In this document: in pieces, positions 32,834 through 43,564 of the stretch
Layout of the letters: each line of letters begins with the position of its first letter
How positions within the stretch are numbered: the first letter of the stretch is position 1
Assembly (NCBI GenBank): GCA_045602385.1
Contig: JAZSBL010000025.1
Coordinates: 1-64,000 of the forward strand
DNA: 64,000 bases
Source: SVTX01 sp045602385
GTDB taxonomy: Bacteria > Bacillota > Clostridia > Oscillospirales > CAG-272
Direction: 5' to 3'
Translations under genes and position numbers: made by a program
Notes under the pieces: model-generated
What the model was told of the DNA's origin: nothing
Database searches by the model: none
What the model saw: only the letters and a program-made list of their open reading frames with translations

Positions 32834-34001
32834 ATTTTAATCCAACGTCCTTCATAAGAGTCTTTAATGCTCTGAATTCCCTGTCGGATAAATTGTGTGT
32901 CGCCTTGATCTCCTTTGCCGCGCTTCTTGCCCTGCCCGGAGATATCAGCTTAAACCACCTTGCGATCTGGCAAAACGGTAAAAGCCACTTGTGTTTTTTT
33001 AGTATTGGGTAAGAATACTTTATGCTGTCGTATGGCATGAATACTCGGCTGAGTATATATCCTCTGCCGCCGCCCGCCTTTTCCTTGGCAAGCAATATCG
33101 CGTTTGACTTGGAGCCATACGCGCCGCACCGCAGAACAAACACCTCTACCCTCTTGCCAAGTGAGCCAAGCTCTCCCGAGCCAAACCAAAAGGATGAAAG
33201 CTCCCTCGCCACGCATTCAAAGACCTCAAGTCCTCCGCGGCGCAAAAGCTCAACTCTCTTTTTCTCGTTGCCGTCCTCTCGGCACAGCAAGCAGAGATCG
33301 AGGAATGGTCGCACACCTATTCCGCCGTCCTCAAAATGCTTGGCGGTGTGCGCTACGTGATAGAAATAGAACATCTCGTCGTAAAGCAGCTTGTGGTGCT
33401 TCTTGCCCTGCGCGTTTTCGGTATAGGACCGGACGTCCAGCGCAACTGCGCGCGAGCTTTCCGCGCGATCCTCCTCCAAAAGGTCATAATGCAGCTCTAT
33501 ATGAACCTTGCCGGGGGCGTCAAAGGATACGTCGTGCAGGCTCTCCTTGGCCTTTTTGTAACCAAGCAAGCATACCATGCACTCCTCTGCGCGCGCAAGG
33601 TCTTCTTTTTTTACAAGAATATCAATATCGCAGCTTGTCCTCATCCACGGCTCCGGGTAAAGCCCTCTCATCACCGCGCCCTTGAGCGGAATAAAATCTA
33701 TTTCCGAATTTTCGAATGCGTCACAGATACGCGCAAGCTCAAAGTCCTGCCTCTCCTGACGTATAAGGGCGGTAAACTGCTCTGCCTCAAACAAGGCAAA
33801 GCTTGGGTCTTCCTCTCCTATAAGATTGTTTTTGACAAGCACGTGGCCGACAAGATGCGCCATGTCGTTGCGCTTGGCATATTTATATATCTCGTCAAGG
33901 CTTGTCTTTATCTTCTCTCGCTCGTCGGATGTTATGCTTGCGCTTGCGCCGAGCTCGGCGGCAAGGAGCCTAAACACCGCGCGAATGGTCGATATCGTCA
34001 T
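32832..34001 (-). CDS. Uncharacterised nucleotidyltransferase (NTP_transf_5 family), copy 2
   Basis: A 389-residue cytoplasmic protein of the polymerase-beta-like nucleotidyltransferase superfamily. FIPLKGAVMRGLYPEPWMRT followed by SCDIDILV is the glycine turn plus D-x-D metal motif; VHIELHYDLLEED gives a likely third acidic position. The family is frequent in polysaccharide clusters, but its substrate is not established. It is the last gene of the cluster and a paralogue of the gene at 38756-39937. GAGGAGG precedes the start. Confidence 0.8.
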   Translation of the reverse strand: MTISTIRAVFRLLAAELGASASITSDEREKIKTSLDEIYKYAKRNDMAHLVGHVLVKNNLIGEEDPSFALFEAEQFTALIRQERQDFELARICDAFENSEIDFIPLKGAVMRGLYPEPWMRTSCDIDILVKKEDLARAEECMVCLLGYKKAKESLHDVSFDAPGKVHIELHYDLLEEDRAESSRAVALDVRSYTENAQGKKHHKLLYDEMFYFYHVAHTAKHFEDGGIGVRPFLDLCLLCREDGNEKKRVELLRRGGLEVFECVARELSSFWFGSGELGSLGKRVEVFVLRCGAYGSKSNAILLAKEKAGGGRGYILSRVFMPYDSIKYSYPILKKHKWLLPFCQIARWFKLISPGRARSAAKEIKATHNLSDREFRALKTLMKDVGLK

Positions 34002-34030
34002 CCTGTCGCCTCCTCTTTCGCGTTTTTTGT

Positions 34031-35198
34031 TTAGAATTTTCTCCAGACCATCTTGTTTACTACGCCGACGTAGGACTGAATGATCTTAACTACCTTTGTA
34101 GATACGTTCTCCTCGACATAATCGGGGACGGGAATACCGTAGTCGCCGTTTCTATTCATCTCAACGGCTGTTTCAACCGACTGCAAAAGTCCGACCTCGT
34201 CAATGCCCGAAAGAATGAAGCAGGCCTTATCGAGCGCCTCGGGGCGCTCTGTGCTTGTACGGATGCAGATCGCCGGGAAGGGCTTGCCTATTGAGGTAAA
34301 GAAGCTCGATTCCTCGGGGAGCGTTCCGCTGTCCGATACGACCGCAAAGGCATTCATCTGCAAACAGTTGTAGTCGTGGAATCCGAGAGGCTCGTGCTGA
34401 ATCACTCTCTTGTCAAGCTTAAATCCGCTTGCGGCAAGACGGTTGCGGCTTCTGGGGTGGCAGGAATAAAGAATGGGCATATCGTACTTCTCTGCCATCT
34501 TATTTATTGCAGTGAAAAGACTGTTGAAGTTCTTTTCGGTGTCGATATTTTCCTCTCTGTGGGCAGACAAAAGAATGTATTTGCCCTTTTCAAGTCCAAG
34601 ACGCGCATGAATGTCCGATGCCTCGATCTCGGAAAGGTTGTTTTTGAGAACCTCTGCCATGGGAGAGCCTGTTACGTAAACTCTCTCCTTGGGGAGTCCG
34701 CACTCGTGGAGATACTTGCGAGCATGTTCTGAATATGCGAGGTTGACGTCGGAAATAATATCAACGATGCGGCGGTTGGTCTCCTCGGGAAGGCACTCGT
34801 CCTTACACCTGTTGCCCGCCTCCATGTGAAAGATCGGAATATGCAATCTCTTTGCACCGATCACGGACAAGCAAGAGTTGGTGTCACCAAGTACAAGCAC
34901 CGCGTCGGGCTTAAGCTCCGCCATAAGCTTGTACGACTTTGCGATGATATTACCGCAGGTCTCGCCAAGATCCGCACCGACCGCATCAAGATACGCCTCG
35001 GGAGCGTCAAGCTTGAGATCCTTGAAGAACACTCCGTTGAGGTTATAGTCGTAGTTCTGTCCCGTGTGAACGAGAACCGTGTCAAAGTATGTACGGCACT
35101 TGTTTATTACCGCCGCAAGACGAATTATCTCGGGGCGTGTGCCGACGATTATCATAAGCTTTAATTTTCCGTTGTTCTTAAACATCGCATTCGAATTG

Positions 35199-35206
<8 letters not shown>
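34031..35206 (-). CDS. capG: UDP-N-acetyl-L-fucosamine synthase / UDP-HexNAc 2-epimerase (CapG/FnlC type)
   Basis: A 391-residue non-hydrolysing UDP-N-acetylglucosamine-2-epimerase-fold enzyme. IIVGTRPEIIRLAAVINKC, VHTGQNYDYNL, VLGDTNSCLS, FHMEAGNRCKDECLPEETNR, LLSAHREENIDTE and VSDSGTLPEESSFF are the family motifs. With CapE and CapF in the same operon it most likely catalyses the last 2-epimerisation that yields UDP-L-FucNAc. Its start overlaps the upstream acyltransferase by 8 bases. An ATG seven codons later is a possible alternative start. Confidence 0.93.
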
Positions 35207-36263
<1,057 letters not shown>

Positions 36264-36295
36264 ATGTCAATACCCTTCCGCAAATATATCAAAAA

Positions 36296-36335
36296 TTATT
36301 CCACAATTTCAAAAAAAGTATCCGGCTTGTTCGGG
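36296..36335 (-). pseudogene. capF: 3' remnant of a second capF allele
   Basis: Read on the minus strand this 40-base stretch encodes PNKPDTFFEIVE plus stop, against PNKPDTFFEAVE plus stop at the end of the intact capF (37555-37594). The DNA shares CCGAACAAGCCGGATAC exactly and 35 or so of 40 bases overall, with third-position and A/I changes. It directly follows the stop of the acyltransferase gene, so that gene lies between an intact capF and the tail of a different one. Confidence 0.85.
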
Positions 36336-37553
36336 TTATGCCTCAACCGTAGGTTTTGTTTTGCTCAATTTGTTTTTTAATCTTGATTTACAAGCGGCTG
36401 TTATTTTCTCTATTTGTCTTACAAGTATGTGCAACAAAATTGCACTAATATAGATAAGCGGTAATGTAATAGCAAATGCGAGACAAGCAGCAATATTGTA
36501 ATCATACTTGTTTATTAGCATCATAAATGCTCCTGCTTCAACGGATAGCATCAACGGCCAATGTATCGCATAAACCTCAAATGATATTTTTCCTAACCAT
36601 CTAAAAAGCTTAAACTCGAATATGCGCTGCATTACGGAAGATTTCATTGTTACAAAAATAATTAGTGCAATTCCTACGGCACGTAGTAATTTCGTGTCCA
36701 AATAAGGTATTTTGCCCCATAATGAATATATACCCGTAAAATACATCGGACACGCAGCAAAATACAATCCTACCGCATAACAACAAATCCAAAACCACTT
36801 TTTGTGCAATATATTTTCATAATACCTACCAAGCAGGGTCTCATTTTTGTTAAACAACAAATCAGCTACAAAAATCCCCAAAAAGAATGGGATGTATTGC
36901 GGTAAATGTTGAACAAAAAGCGCTGCACTAACAGCGATATATGATAGCCTACGATATTTCGAGTCTTTCAAAACATAGCATGCCACCATTGAGAAAACAT
37001 ATCCCCAAAACTCATATCTAATAGTCCAAAACGGCCCAACATAGTCGCTCATACGACAAAAAGGATTAAAGAAAATATTTTTTAGGAGATTCATGATTGA
37101 CGGTGTAAAATTGCAATAATCATCCAAGAAATCACCGTATGGTACTTTGTCCAAGATATTTAAATGATTTTGCAATCCAAACACCATGCAAACATAAGTA
37201 AACAACGTAGCCAAAAGAACTATCGGTAACAATCTAAAATAACGGTTTGCACATTTTTTAATGACGTCTTCTCCGGAAGGCTTTTTTGTAAACACAGAAA
37301 TGCCTACCAAAAGTCCCGTAAGGACAAAGAAATATCTTACTGCGATATCTCCATTTACTAAAATAGATAGCGGCGTTTTTGCAAAAACAGTCAAAATGCT
37401 TTCATCTTGCTCTGCAAACTTTTCAAAATACATTTGCGGGAAGTAAACACATATAAAATGACAGATAATCACGTTAATCGCCATCAATCCTCTTAAACCG
37501 TCAAGAAATTCAAATTTTCCGGCTTTGGGTTTGATCGTTAAGTTGTTGTCCAT
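36336..37553 (-). CDS. Membrane O-acyltransferase (acyltransferase 3 family)
   Basis: A 405-residue membrane protein with ~10 segments. FLDGLRGLMAINVIICHFIC carries the family's conserved DGLRG and histidine, NGDIAVRYFFVLTGLLVGIS the FF-x-x-SG-like motif, and RYFRLLPIVLL the arginine motif. It probably acetylates or otherwise acylates a sugar of the repeat unit from the periplasmic face. The ATG at 37553 lies one base after the capF stop, with GAGGCGGTGG as ribosome site located inside the capF end. It appears to have entered the cluster at capF (see the remnant at 36296). Confidence 0.88.
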   Translation of the reverse strand: MDNNLTIKPKAGKFEFLDGLRGLMAINVIICHFICVYFPQMYFEKFAEQDESILTVFAKTPLSILVNGDIAVRYFFVLTGLLVGISVFTKKPSGEDVIKKCANRYFRLLPIVLLATLFTYVCMVFGLQNHLNILDKVPYGDFLDDYCNFTPSIMNLLKNIFFNPFCRMSDYVGPFWTIRYEFWGYVFSMVACYVLKDSKYRRLSYIAVSAALFVQHLPQYIPFFLGIFVADLLFNKNETLLGRYYENILHKKWFWICCYAVGLYFAACPMYFTGIYSLWGKIPYLDTKLLRAVGIALIIFVTMKSSVMQRIFEFKLFRWLGKISFEVYAIHWPLMLSVEAGAFMMLINKYDYNIAACLAFAITLPLIYISAILLHILVRQIEKITAACKSRLKNKLSKTKPTVEA

Positions 37554-37554
37554 A

Positions 37555-38754
37555 TTATTCCACCGCCTCAAAAAATGTATCCGGCTTGTTCGGGTCAAAC
37601 TGCTCGTTTGCCCACATGAGCGTTACGAGATCGTCCGTGTCCGAAAGATTTATAATATTGTGAGTGTATCCCGGCAGCATATGCACCGCCTCAATCCTCT
37701 CACCACTGACTTCAAAATTAAGCACCTCGTCAGAGCCGATTCTTCTCTGCTGTATGAGCGCACTGCCCGAAACGACGATGAAGAACTCCCACTTGGTGTT
37801 GTGCCAATGCTGACCCTTGGTGATTCCCGGATTTGAGATATTTACCGAGAACTGACCGCAATTTGCGGTTTTAAGCAGCTCGGTAAAGCTTCCCCTCGCG
37901 TCAATATTCATCTTCAAGGGGAAGGACGCCTTTTCTCGCGGGATATAAGAGAGATAGGTACTATACAGCTTCTTTGCAAAGCTTCCCTTAGGTATCTCGG
38001 GCATAACAAGCGTCGCGGGCTGATTCTTAAAGGATTCAAGCAGCTCTACTATCTCACCTAAGGTCACCTTGTGCGTCACAGGCGCGGCACAATATTTGCC
38101 ACCATCGCAAAGAACGGTATTTATACCGTCAAACTCACAGCGATGCTCCTTGCCTTCAAGCGCATCAAGCATCTCCTCGACGAGATCGTCGATATAGAGA
38201 AGCTCAAGCTGAACCGTGGCATCATTTACAGTGATGGGAAGATCGTTTGCGATATTGTTGCAGAACGTAGCGACCGCGCTGTTATAATTCGGTCTGCACC
38301 ACTTGCCGAAAAGGTTCGGGAAACGGTAGACAAGCACCTTTGCGCCCATCTCCTCGCCGTATGCAAACACAAGCTCCTCGCCCGCCTTCTTGCTTCTGCC
38401 GTAATCGGAATCATATCTGCCGATGCAGGTCGCCTGAATCGAGCTTGACACCATCACGGGGCACTTGTTATTATACTTTTTTAGTGTATCGAGAAGTGTT
38501 GACGCAAAGCCAAAATTGCCCTGCATAAACTCCTCGGGATTCTGCGGGCGGTTTACTCCCGCAAGATTGAATACGAAATCCGACTTCGCGCATGCCTCAT
38601 CAAGTAATGCCGCGGGGGAATCAATATCGTATTCGTATATCTCCTCTATGGCAAGCGCGGGGTGTGTCCTGTCCTTGCCGTCTTTTATGTTTTTTAGCGC
38701 CGCGCAAAGATTCTTTCCTACAAATCCCTTAGCGCCTGTTACAAGTATTTTCAT
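37555..38754 (-). CDS. capF: UDP-2-acetamido-2,6-dideoxy-hexulose reductase/epimerase (CapF/FnlB type)
   Basis: A 399-residue bifunctional enzyme of UDP-L-FucNAc synthesis. The N-terminal SDR domain has MKILVTGAKGFVGKNLCAAL, and DYGRSKKAGEELV contains the YxxxK pair. The C-terminal ~120 residues form a cupin (NPGITKGQHWHNTKWEFFIV, with metal-binding histidines), as in Staphylococcus aureus CapF, which combines reductase and epimerase. The start at 38754 has GAGGT before it and lies one base after the upstream gene. It works between CapE and CapG. Confidence 0.94.
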   Translation of the reverse strand: MKILVTGAKGFVGKNLCAALKNIKDGKDRTHPALAIEEIYEYDIDSPAALLDEACAKSDFVFNLAGVNRPQNPEEFMQGNFGFASTLLDTLKKYNNKCPVMVSSSIQATCIGRYDSDYGRSKKAGEELVFAYGEEMGAKVLVYRFPNLFGKWCRPNYNSAVATFCNNIANDLPITVNDATVQLELLYIDDLVEEMLDALEGKEHRCEFDGINTVLCDGGKYCAAPVTHKVTLGEIVELLESFKNQPATLVMPEIPKGSFAKKLYSTYLSYIPREKASFPLKMNIDARGSFTELLKTANCGQFSVNISNPGITKGQHWHNTKWEFFIVVSGSALIQQRRIGSDEVLNFEVSGERIEAVHMLPGYTHNIINLSDTDDLVTLMWANEQFDPNKPDTFFEAVE

Positions 38755-38755
38755 C

Positions 38756-39937
38756 TTATACCTCAAAATTAAAGTCGAGTCCGACCAGCTTAAGCTCTGC
38801 CTTGTAAGATTCTATCTCTGAAGCATTGATGGCGGAAATGCTCTCCCGTTCGCGCCTTATGTGATCTCGTCTGAACAGTAGCACGGTCACAAGTCGTCCT
38901 GCCCAGGCAAATGGCAGAAGAATTGGGCATTTTCTAAGCCACGGACGATCCTCACACATGGTTTTAAAGCTCGGAAAAACAGCGCTCCAAAATCTCTTTT
39001 TTCTCACCTTATCCGCGTCCGCACCATTTGCAAGCGCGGCGGCCTCATAGCGCGAGCGGTCCTTAGTTGTTCCGTACACACCACCGCTAAACACCTTTTG
39101 GGTGATAAAGTCCGTTACCTCATCGCCCTCCGCATCCTTGAACCATACGTCAAGAGTTTTCACTATGTTTTTATAAAACTCGGCTATTCCAAGCTGCTCC
39201 AATGTGGCATGTACATACTCGTGGTCTATATCTGCATTCGCCTCAAGCAAAACGTGTATGTCAACAAGGTGCTTTATACCTATTCCGGCATATCTGTAAT
39301 GCTTGGTAAAATGAGATACGAGGTATATAAGCTCGTTTTCCGCGCTCAACGTGTACTCGTGTCCGCCATCTGCCACTTTTTGCGCGTGATCCCAGCCGTC
39401 ACCGAAGTATGCATAAAGATCCTTTGTATACGAAGGGATAATTCTCTTGTGCAGCTCTATGCCAAGATCGCCTTTTTTCCAGACCCACTCGTGATCACTG
39501 GTAAGCAGATGCTTATATCCGAGAGTCTCCATAAGCAGCTCTATTCTGCCCATCTGCTCCTTGCGGATAAGCACGTCCGCATCGCCAAGAAGTCGCATCT
39601 CACTGCACGGATACAGTCGTTTTATTACCGAGCCCTTTAGCCTCATGTAATCCACTCCGTTTTTCTCAAACGCGAGGCAGAGAGTTTCAAGCTCGCTCTC
39701 TTGATTTTGATTCAGCAGAGCCAAAAACATGGCAGAGGCGTATATTTTGCGCTTTTCGTCATGAGATACGAATTCCTGCAGGTCTCTGCCACCATAATAG
39801 ATAAGCGGCATTATCTGCTGACTTTTGGCAAATTCGTACAGCCTTGAATAGTCAAAATCCTCCGGGAGAGGAGTATTCTGAGCCTTCAACGCATTGTTTA
39901 TGAGGATAATTACTCCTCTCTCAAAGCTTGATAGCAT
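38756..39937 (-). CDS. Uncharacterised nucleotidyltransferase (NTP_transf_5 family), copy 1
   Basis: A 393-residue cytoplasmic protein. YMRLKGSVIKRLYPCSEMRL and GDADVLIRK form the nucleotidyltransferase glycine turn and D-x-D; LGIELHKRIIPSYTKDLY follows at the place of the third acidic residue. It is a paralogue of the gene at 32832-34001. It overlaps the capE stop by one base (TAATG) and is one base from capF, so it is inside the FucNAc gene block, suggesting a nucleotidyl or phosphoryl transfer on the glycan or its carrier. The real substrate is unknown. Confidence 0.8.
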   Translation of the reverse strand: MLSSFERGVIILINNALKAQNTPLPEDFDYSRLYEFAKSQQIMPLIYYGGRDLQEFVSHDEKRKIYASAMFLALLNQNQESELETLCLAFEKNGVDYMRLKGSVIKRLYPCSEMRLLGDADVLIRKEQMGRIELLMETLGYKHLLTSDHEWVWKKGDLGIELHKRIIPSYTKDLYAYFGDGWDHAQKVADGGHEYTLSAENELIYLVSHFTKHYRYAGIGIKHLVDIHVLLEANADIDHEYVHATLEQLGIAEFYKNIVKTLDVWFKDAEGDEVTDFITQKVFSGGVYGTTKDRSRYEAAALANGADADKVRKKRFWSAVFPSFKTMCEDRPWLRKCPILLPFAWAGRLVTVLLFRRDHIRRERESISAINASEIESYKAELKLVGLDFNFEV

Positions 39938-40983
39938 TATTTTGCGTCCTTTGCGATTTCCTGTCTGATATATTCAAGCGAAAGAAGCTTTTGCTTTACC
40001 TCTTCAACGTCAAGAAGCTGGGTATTGTGAGAATTGAACTCAGTAAGAGTATTTCTCTCTGTATCACCCTTGTTGAAGTACTTATCGTAGTTGAGTCCGC
40101 GCTTGTCGCAGGGCACGCGATAGAACTCGCCCATATCGATGGCGTTTGCGCATTCTTCGTTTGTAAGAAGTGTTTCATACATCTTCTCTCCGTGACGGAT
40201 ACCGATGACTTTGATGTCCTCCTTGTTACCGCCGAACAGCTCGCAGACGGCCTCCGCCTGTGTTTTGATAGTACAAGCGGGCGCCTTCTGAACAAGGATA
40301 TCTCCGCTCTCTCCGTTCGCAAACGCGAACAACACAAGGTCTACCGCCTCGTCAAGCGACATAATAAATCTTGTCATCGTGGGATCTGTTACCGTAATGG
40401 GGTTGCCTGCTTTGATCTGGTCGATCCAAAGCGGAATTACAGAACCGCGGGAGCACATTACGTTGCCGTATCTCGTGCAGCAGATCTTGGTCTGCTCGGG
40501 TTTTACCGTTCTCGACTTCGCAACGATGACCTTCTCCATCATCGCCTTGCTCGTTCCCATCGCGTTTACGGGGTACGCCGCCTTGTCGGTGGAAAGGCAT
40601 ACTACGTTCTTAACTCCCGCATCTATTGCCGCGGTCAGCACGTTCTCTGTACCGATTACGTTGGTCTTTACCGCCTCAATGGGGAAAAACTCGCATGAGG
40701 GCACCTGCTTGAGTGCCGCCGCGTGTAATATGTAGTCAACACCGTGCATCGCGTTGCGTACGCTTGCGATATCGCGCACGTCGCCGATATAGAACTTGAT
40801 CTTCTCCGCTACCTCGGGCATCTTAGCCTGAAACTCGTGGCGCATGTCGTCCTGCTTCTTCTCGTCGCGCGAGAAGATTCTGATCTCACCGATATCGGTG
40901 TCAAGAAAGCGGTTAAGCACCGCGTTACCAAAGGAGCCTGTTCCTCCGGTGATAAGTAATGTTTTGTCTTTGAAAAGTGACAT
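39937..40983 (-). CDS. capE: UDP-GlcNAc 4,6-dehydratase/5-epimerase (CapE/FnlA type)
   Basis: A 348-residue short-chain dehydrogenase-type enzyme that starts UDP-L-FucNAc synthesis. LLITGGTGSFGNAVLNRFL binds NADP; HAAALKQVPSCEFFPIEAVK is the family block; STDKAAYPVNAMGTSKAMME shows Met in place of the usual Tyr of YxxxK, as known for this CapE branch. GHGE-like IRHGEKMYETLL is near the end. It lies three bases downstream of the beta-propeller gene and overlaps the next gene by one base. Confidence 0.95.
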   Translation of the reverse strand: MSLFKDKTLLITGGTGSFGNAVLNRFLDTDIGEIRIFSRDEKKQDDMRHEFQAKMPEVAEKIKFYIGDVRDIASVRNAMHGVDYILHAAALKQVPSCEFFPIEAVKTNVIGTENVLTAAIDAGVKNVVCLSTDKAAYPVNAMGTSKAMMEKVIVAKSRTVKPEQTKICCTRYGNVMCSRGSVIPLWIDQIKAGNPITVTDPTMTRFIMSLDEAVDLVLFAFANGESGDILVQKAPACTIKTQAEAVCELFGGNKEDIKVIGIRHGEKMYETLLTNEECANAIDMGEFYRVPCDKRGLNYDKYFNKGDTERNTLTEFNSHNTQLLDVEEVKQKLLSLEYIRQEIAKDAK

Positions 40984-40986
40984 GGT

Positions 40987-42288
40987 CTATTTCTCCATTT
41001 CGTTCCAATTTATATTTAAAACCATAATTTTATGCTTGCCTGTATGCGCTGTATCAACCACGATCTTATCAAACGATCTGCCAAATCGAGGATGCAGATC
41101 GCTCCTGTATGCCGTTGCGTTGATCGGCGACTCGAATCTTGCCACCGTGTAAAGCTTCTCGGCTTGAGTGTCAAAGATCAACAGGTTTCTGTAATTTTCC
41201 GGATCTGCATAGGTGTCGGTCAACATGTATCTGCCGTTCAAGGTAAAGCCCGGATGTCCGTCGATTACTAATTTTTCTTTATCATAACATCCTTTTTTTG
41301 TGCCATCTATTCCGTACACGTCGTAGCAACTGCTGGCGGCAAGCTTGTGATGCGCCTGCGCGTTAACGTGTCTTGAAAAGAATCGTCTGTAGATTTTTCT
41401 CAAAAATTGACCAAGCGCCCCCGTTTTCTGCGTAACCGCCGAGTAGGCGTTTCCAAGTGCCCTTCTCCTCACACTGAATATAACAAAACTATCGCTATCG
41501 ATCCAGCCGAGATGCGACCAGGAATTCGTTTCCCAGCCCTTAAGGCAAGTCAAGATTTTACCGTCAGTGTCTGCAACAAAGCATCTGGTCCGAAAACCTC
41601 CGCCTGTGTCAAATCTGTGGTAAAAAGCAAATTTTGTACCTGTCGGGTCTAGCATGATATGCTCCACCCAGTGCTTAGCCCCTGCAAATTCCTCGCGATA
41701 ATCGGTATTTATGATCGTTTCTATATCAATGATCTTTTTGGTTGCCCCTGTATTGAGATCCATCTTATATATGCCGTCAACGTCGGTTACCTGCTTGTTG
41801 TATCGCTCGTCGCGGATATATTCGTAGTGATATGCCCTGCACCAATACGCTCTCTCAAAATTAATTGTTATCGAGAAGGAGGCGTCGGGACTTATTCCGT
41901 ATATTGCCATCGGCAAGGTTTTATAGATCGTTCCGTCTGTGTTATATATTCTTGCAACGTATTTGCCGTCCTCGGCATCGTTGAATACTATTCTTTCCTC
42001 GCCATCGTAGCTTATCCACTGCGACATAGCTCCCTGCTGCCAATTGCACGCACGGGTGGTCGCAACGCGATGCCATTCCCCGTCCGGCAAAGAAAACCAA
42101 CCAACGTCGATCGTATCATCCTGCAGGAAATTTCTCTCTTCGTCATCGCTATCCCATCTGTGACAAAGAAGCTTGTCCTCGTTTGAGCTTAGTGGGCAGT
42201 AATTATAATATCCAAACCAATATCGTGCGTCATCAGGGCTTTCAAAACCCACGTCCGCAAAATCGCTTATCAAATACTTTTTATCCAT
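40987..42288 (-). CDS. Cytoplasmic beta-propeller protein, oligogalacturonate-lyase-like fold
   Basis: A 433-residue protein with no signal peptide. Repeated blade-like units such as ARYWFGYYNYCPLSSNEDKL, KHWVEHIMLDPTGTKFAFYH, IDGHPGFTLNGRYMLTDTYA and DLHPRFGRSFDKIVVDTAHT resemble the seven-bladed oligogalacturonide lyase / WD40-like family, including its paired HP motifs. It has no obvious export route, so it may act on a nucleotide sugar or lipid-linked intermediate, or be regulatory. It overlaps the flippase stop by 8 bases. The function is not known. Confidence 0.65.
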   Translation of the reverse strand: MDKKYLISDFADVGFESPDDARYWFGYYNYCPLSSNEDKLLCHRWDSDDEERNFLQDDTIDVGWFSLPDGEWHRVATTRACNWQQGAMSQWISYDGEERIVFNDAEDGKYVARIYNTDGTIYKTLPMAIYGISPDASFSITINFERAYWCRAYHYEYIRDERYNKQVTDVDGIYKMDLNTGATKKIIDIETIINTDYREEFAGAKHWVEHIMLDPTGTKFAFYHRFDTGGGFRTRCFVADTDGKILTCLKGWETNSWSHLGWIDSDSFVIFSVRRRALGNAYSAVTQKTGALGQFLRKIYRRFFSRHVNAQAHHKLAASSCYDVYGIDGTKKGCYDKEKLVIDGHPGFTLNGRYMLTDTYADPENYRNLLIFDTQAEKLYTVARFESPINATAYRSDLHPRFGRSFDKIVVDTAHTGKHKIMVLNINWNEMEK

Positions 42289-43564
42289 TGCACACGTCCG
42301 TCCTTTCCTCGCGCTTGATTTCAACGAGTATATCCGACAACAGCATAACAGTTCTCGCCACGTATCCGCAAAGGAATCCTATCGCAAACGAGACTATGCC
42401 TACGCCGAAATAGGAAAGCAGAAGTGACACGACTATCTGTATCAAGGTTGCCGCAATAGCTATAACGTTCAACGCTCTTACCTTTTTTGCCGCCATCAAT
42501 ACACTGGAAAGCGAATCCGAAAGCTTAAACGGAACGCTCAGAAGCAAAACGTACGCGGTTGCCATTGCTCCCACGTAATTTGGCAGGATAACGGGCAACA
42601 GGAAATGTATGCCCACTATGCCACACGGAATCAACGCAAGCATTATTGCTCCGCCAGCCAAAATCGGCTTTTTGCACATTTTGAAGCAATCCGCTATTTT
42701 TTCTCTCTTGGCATATTCCGAAACTATTCTCGGCGCGTACACTCCCGCAATCGACGTGGGGAGCTGAAGAACCAGAAGAATACACGTATATGCAAACGAC
42801 CAGTATCCCAGCTGCTCCTTGGTCAGAAACAGCAGTATAAGCGTACCTCTTATGGCATCAAGTCCGGTTGTTGTTATGTATGACGCGGTAAAGAGCGGCA
42901 GTCCCTGCTTTACAAGCGAGAACCACTCCTTGATGCTGAATCTGAACTTCACCTTTATCGGTCTGAAAAGGTAAAGTCTTACCGTAGATACGGCAGAGGT
43001 GCAGCTTCTGAGTATCATAGTGACAAAGGGTTGCACCCAATAAAAAGGGAGCAGCAGGCAGGATATGATCGGGTTCGCTACGCTCGCCCTCGCCATTTTT
43101 TGAAACTCCTTACCAGATCTATAGGTCGCCGACAAAAGACCGCCGTAGAGGCTTGTCCATATCGAAATGATCTCAACTACCCAGCAAAGTCCGGTCTTCC
43201 AATCTCCGGACACGAACGAAATCGTTGCCAAAGTTAAAAATATCGCCGTGATCGGGAAGCAAACAAGCAATATCCACGCATTTGCCACCTCCACAACACG
43301 TTTCGCCTTCTCTTCCTCGCCCTTAGCCATATATAAAGGATACAGTCTTTCAACGGCGTGGAACACTCCGAAATGGAGGAAGAAAAGATATCCCGTTATG
43401 ATGCTGAACTGCTTAAAGAACCCAAGCTCCTCGGCAGTTATGAACCTTCCTTGCACAAGCGATCCGATAACACCGACAATACTCGCAAACATGCCCGCGC
43501 CGGACACCGCAACGACCGCCTTGAATATATCGTTATTCTTAAGCTTTTGTATCAAGGCCTTCAT
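42281..43564 (-). CDS. wzx: Wzx-type oligosaccharide flippase
   Basis: A 427-residue MATE-superfamily (polysaccharide transport) protein with ~12-14 segments. AVSGAGMFASIVGVIGSLVQ GRF-type start, FFKQFSIITGYLFFLHFGVF and FTASYITTTGLDAIRGTLIL are typical. It should move undecaprenyl-linked repeat units across the membrane. Its ATG overlaps the glycosyltransferase stop by 4 bases (43561-43564), typical of this operon. Confidence 0.9.
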   Translation of the reverse strand: MKALIQKLKNNDIFKAVVAVSGAGMFASIVGVIGSLVQGRFITAEELGFFKQFSIITGYLFFLHFGVFHAVERLYPLYMAKGEEEKAKRVVEVANAWILLVCFPITAIFLTLATISFVSGDWKTGLCWVVEIISIWTSLYGGLLSATYRSGKEFQKMARASVANPIISCLLLPFYWVQPFVTMILRSCTSAVSTVRLYLFRPIKVKFRFSIKEWFSLVKQGLPLFTASYITTTGLDAIRGTLILLFLTKEQLGYWSFAYTCILLVLQLPTSIAGVYAPRIVSEYAKREKIADCFKMCKKPILAGGAIMLALIPCGIVGIHFLLPVILPNYVGAMATAYVLLLSVPFKLSDSLSSVLMAAKKVRALNVIAIAATLIQIVVSLLLSYFGVGIVSFAIGFLCGYVARTVMLLSDILVEIKREERTDVCNG

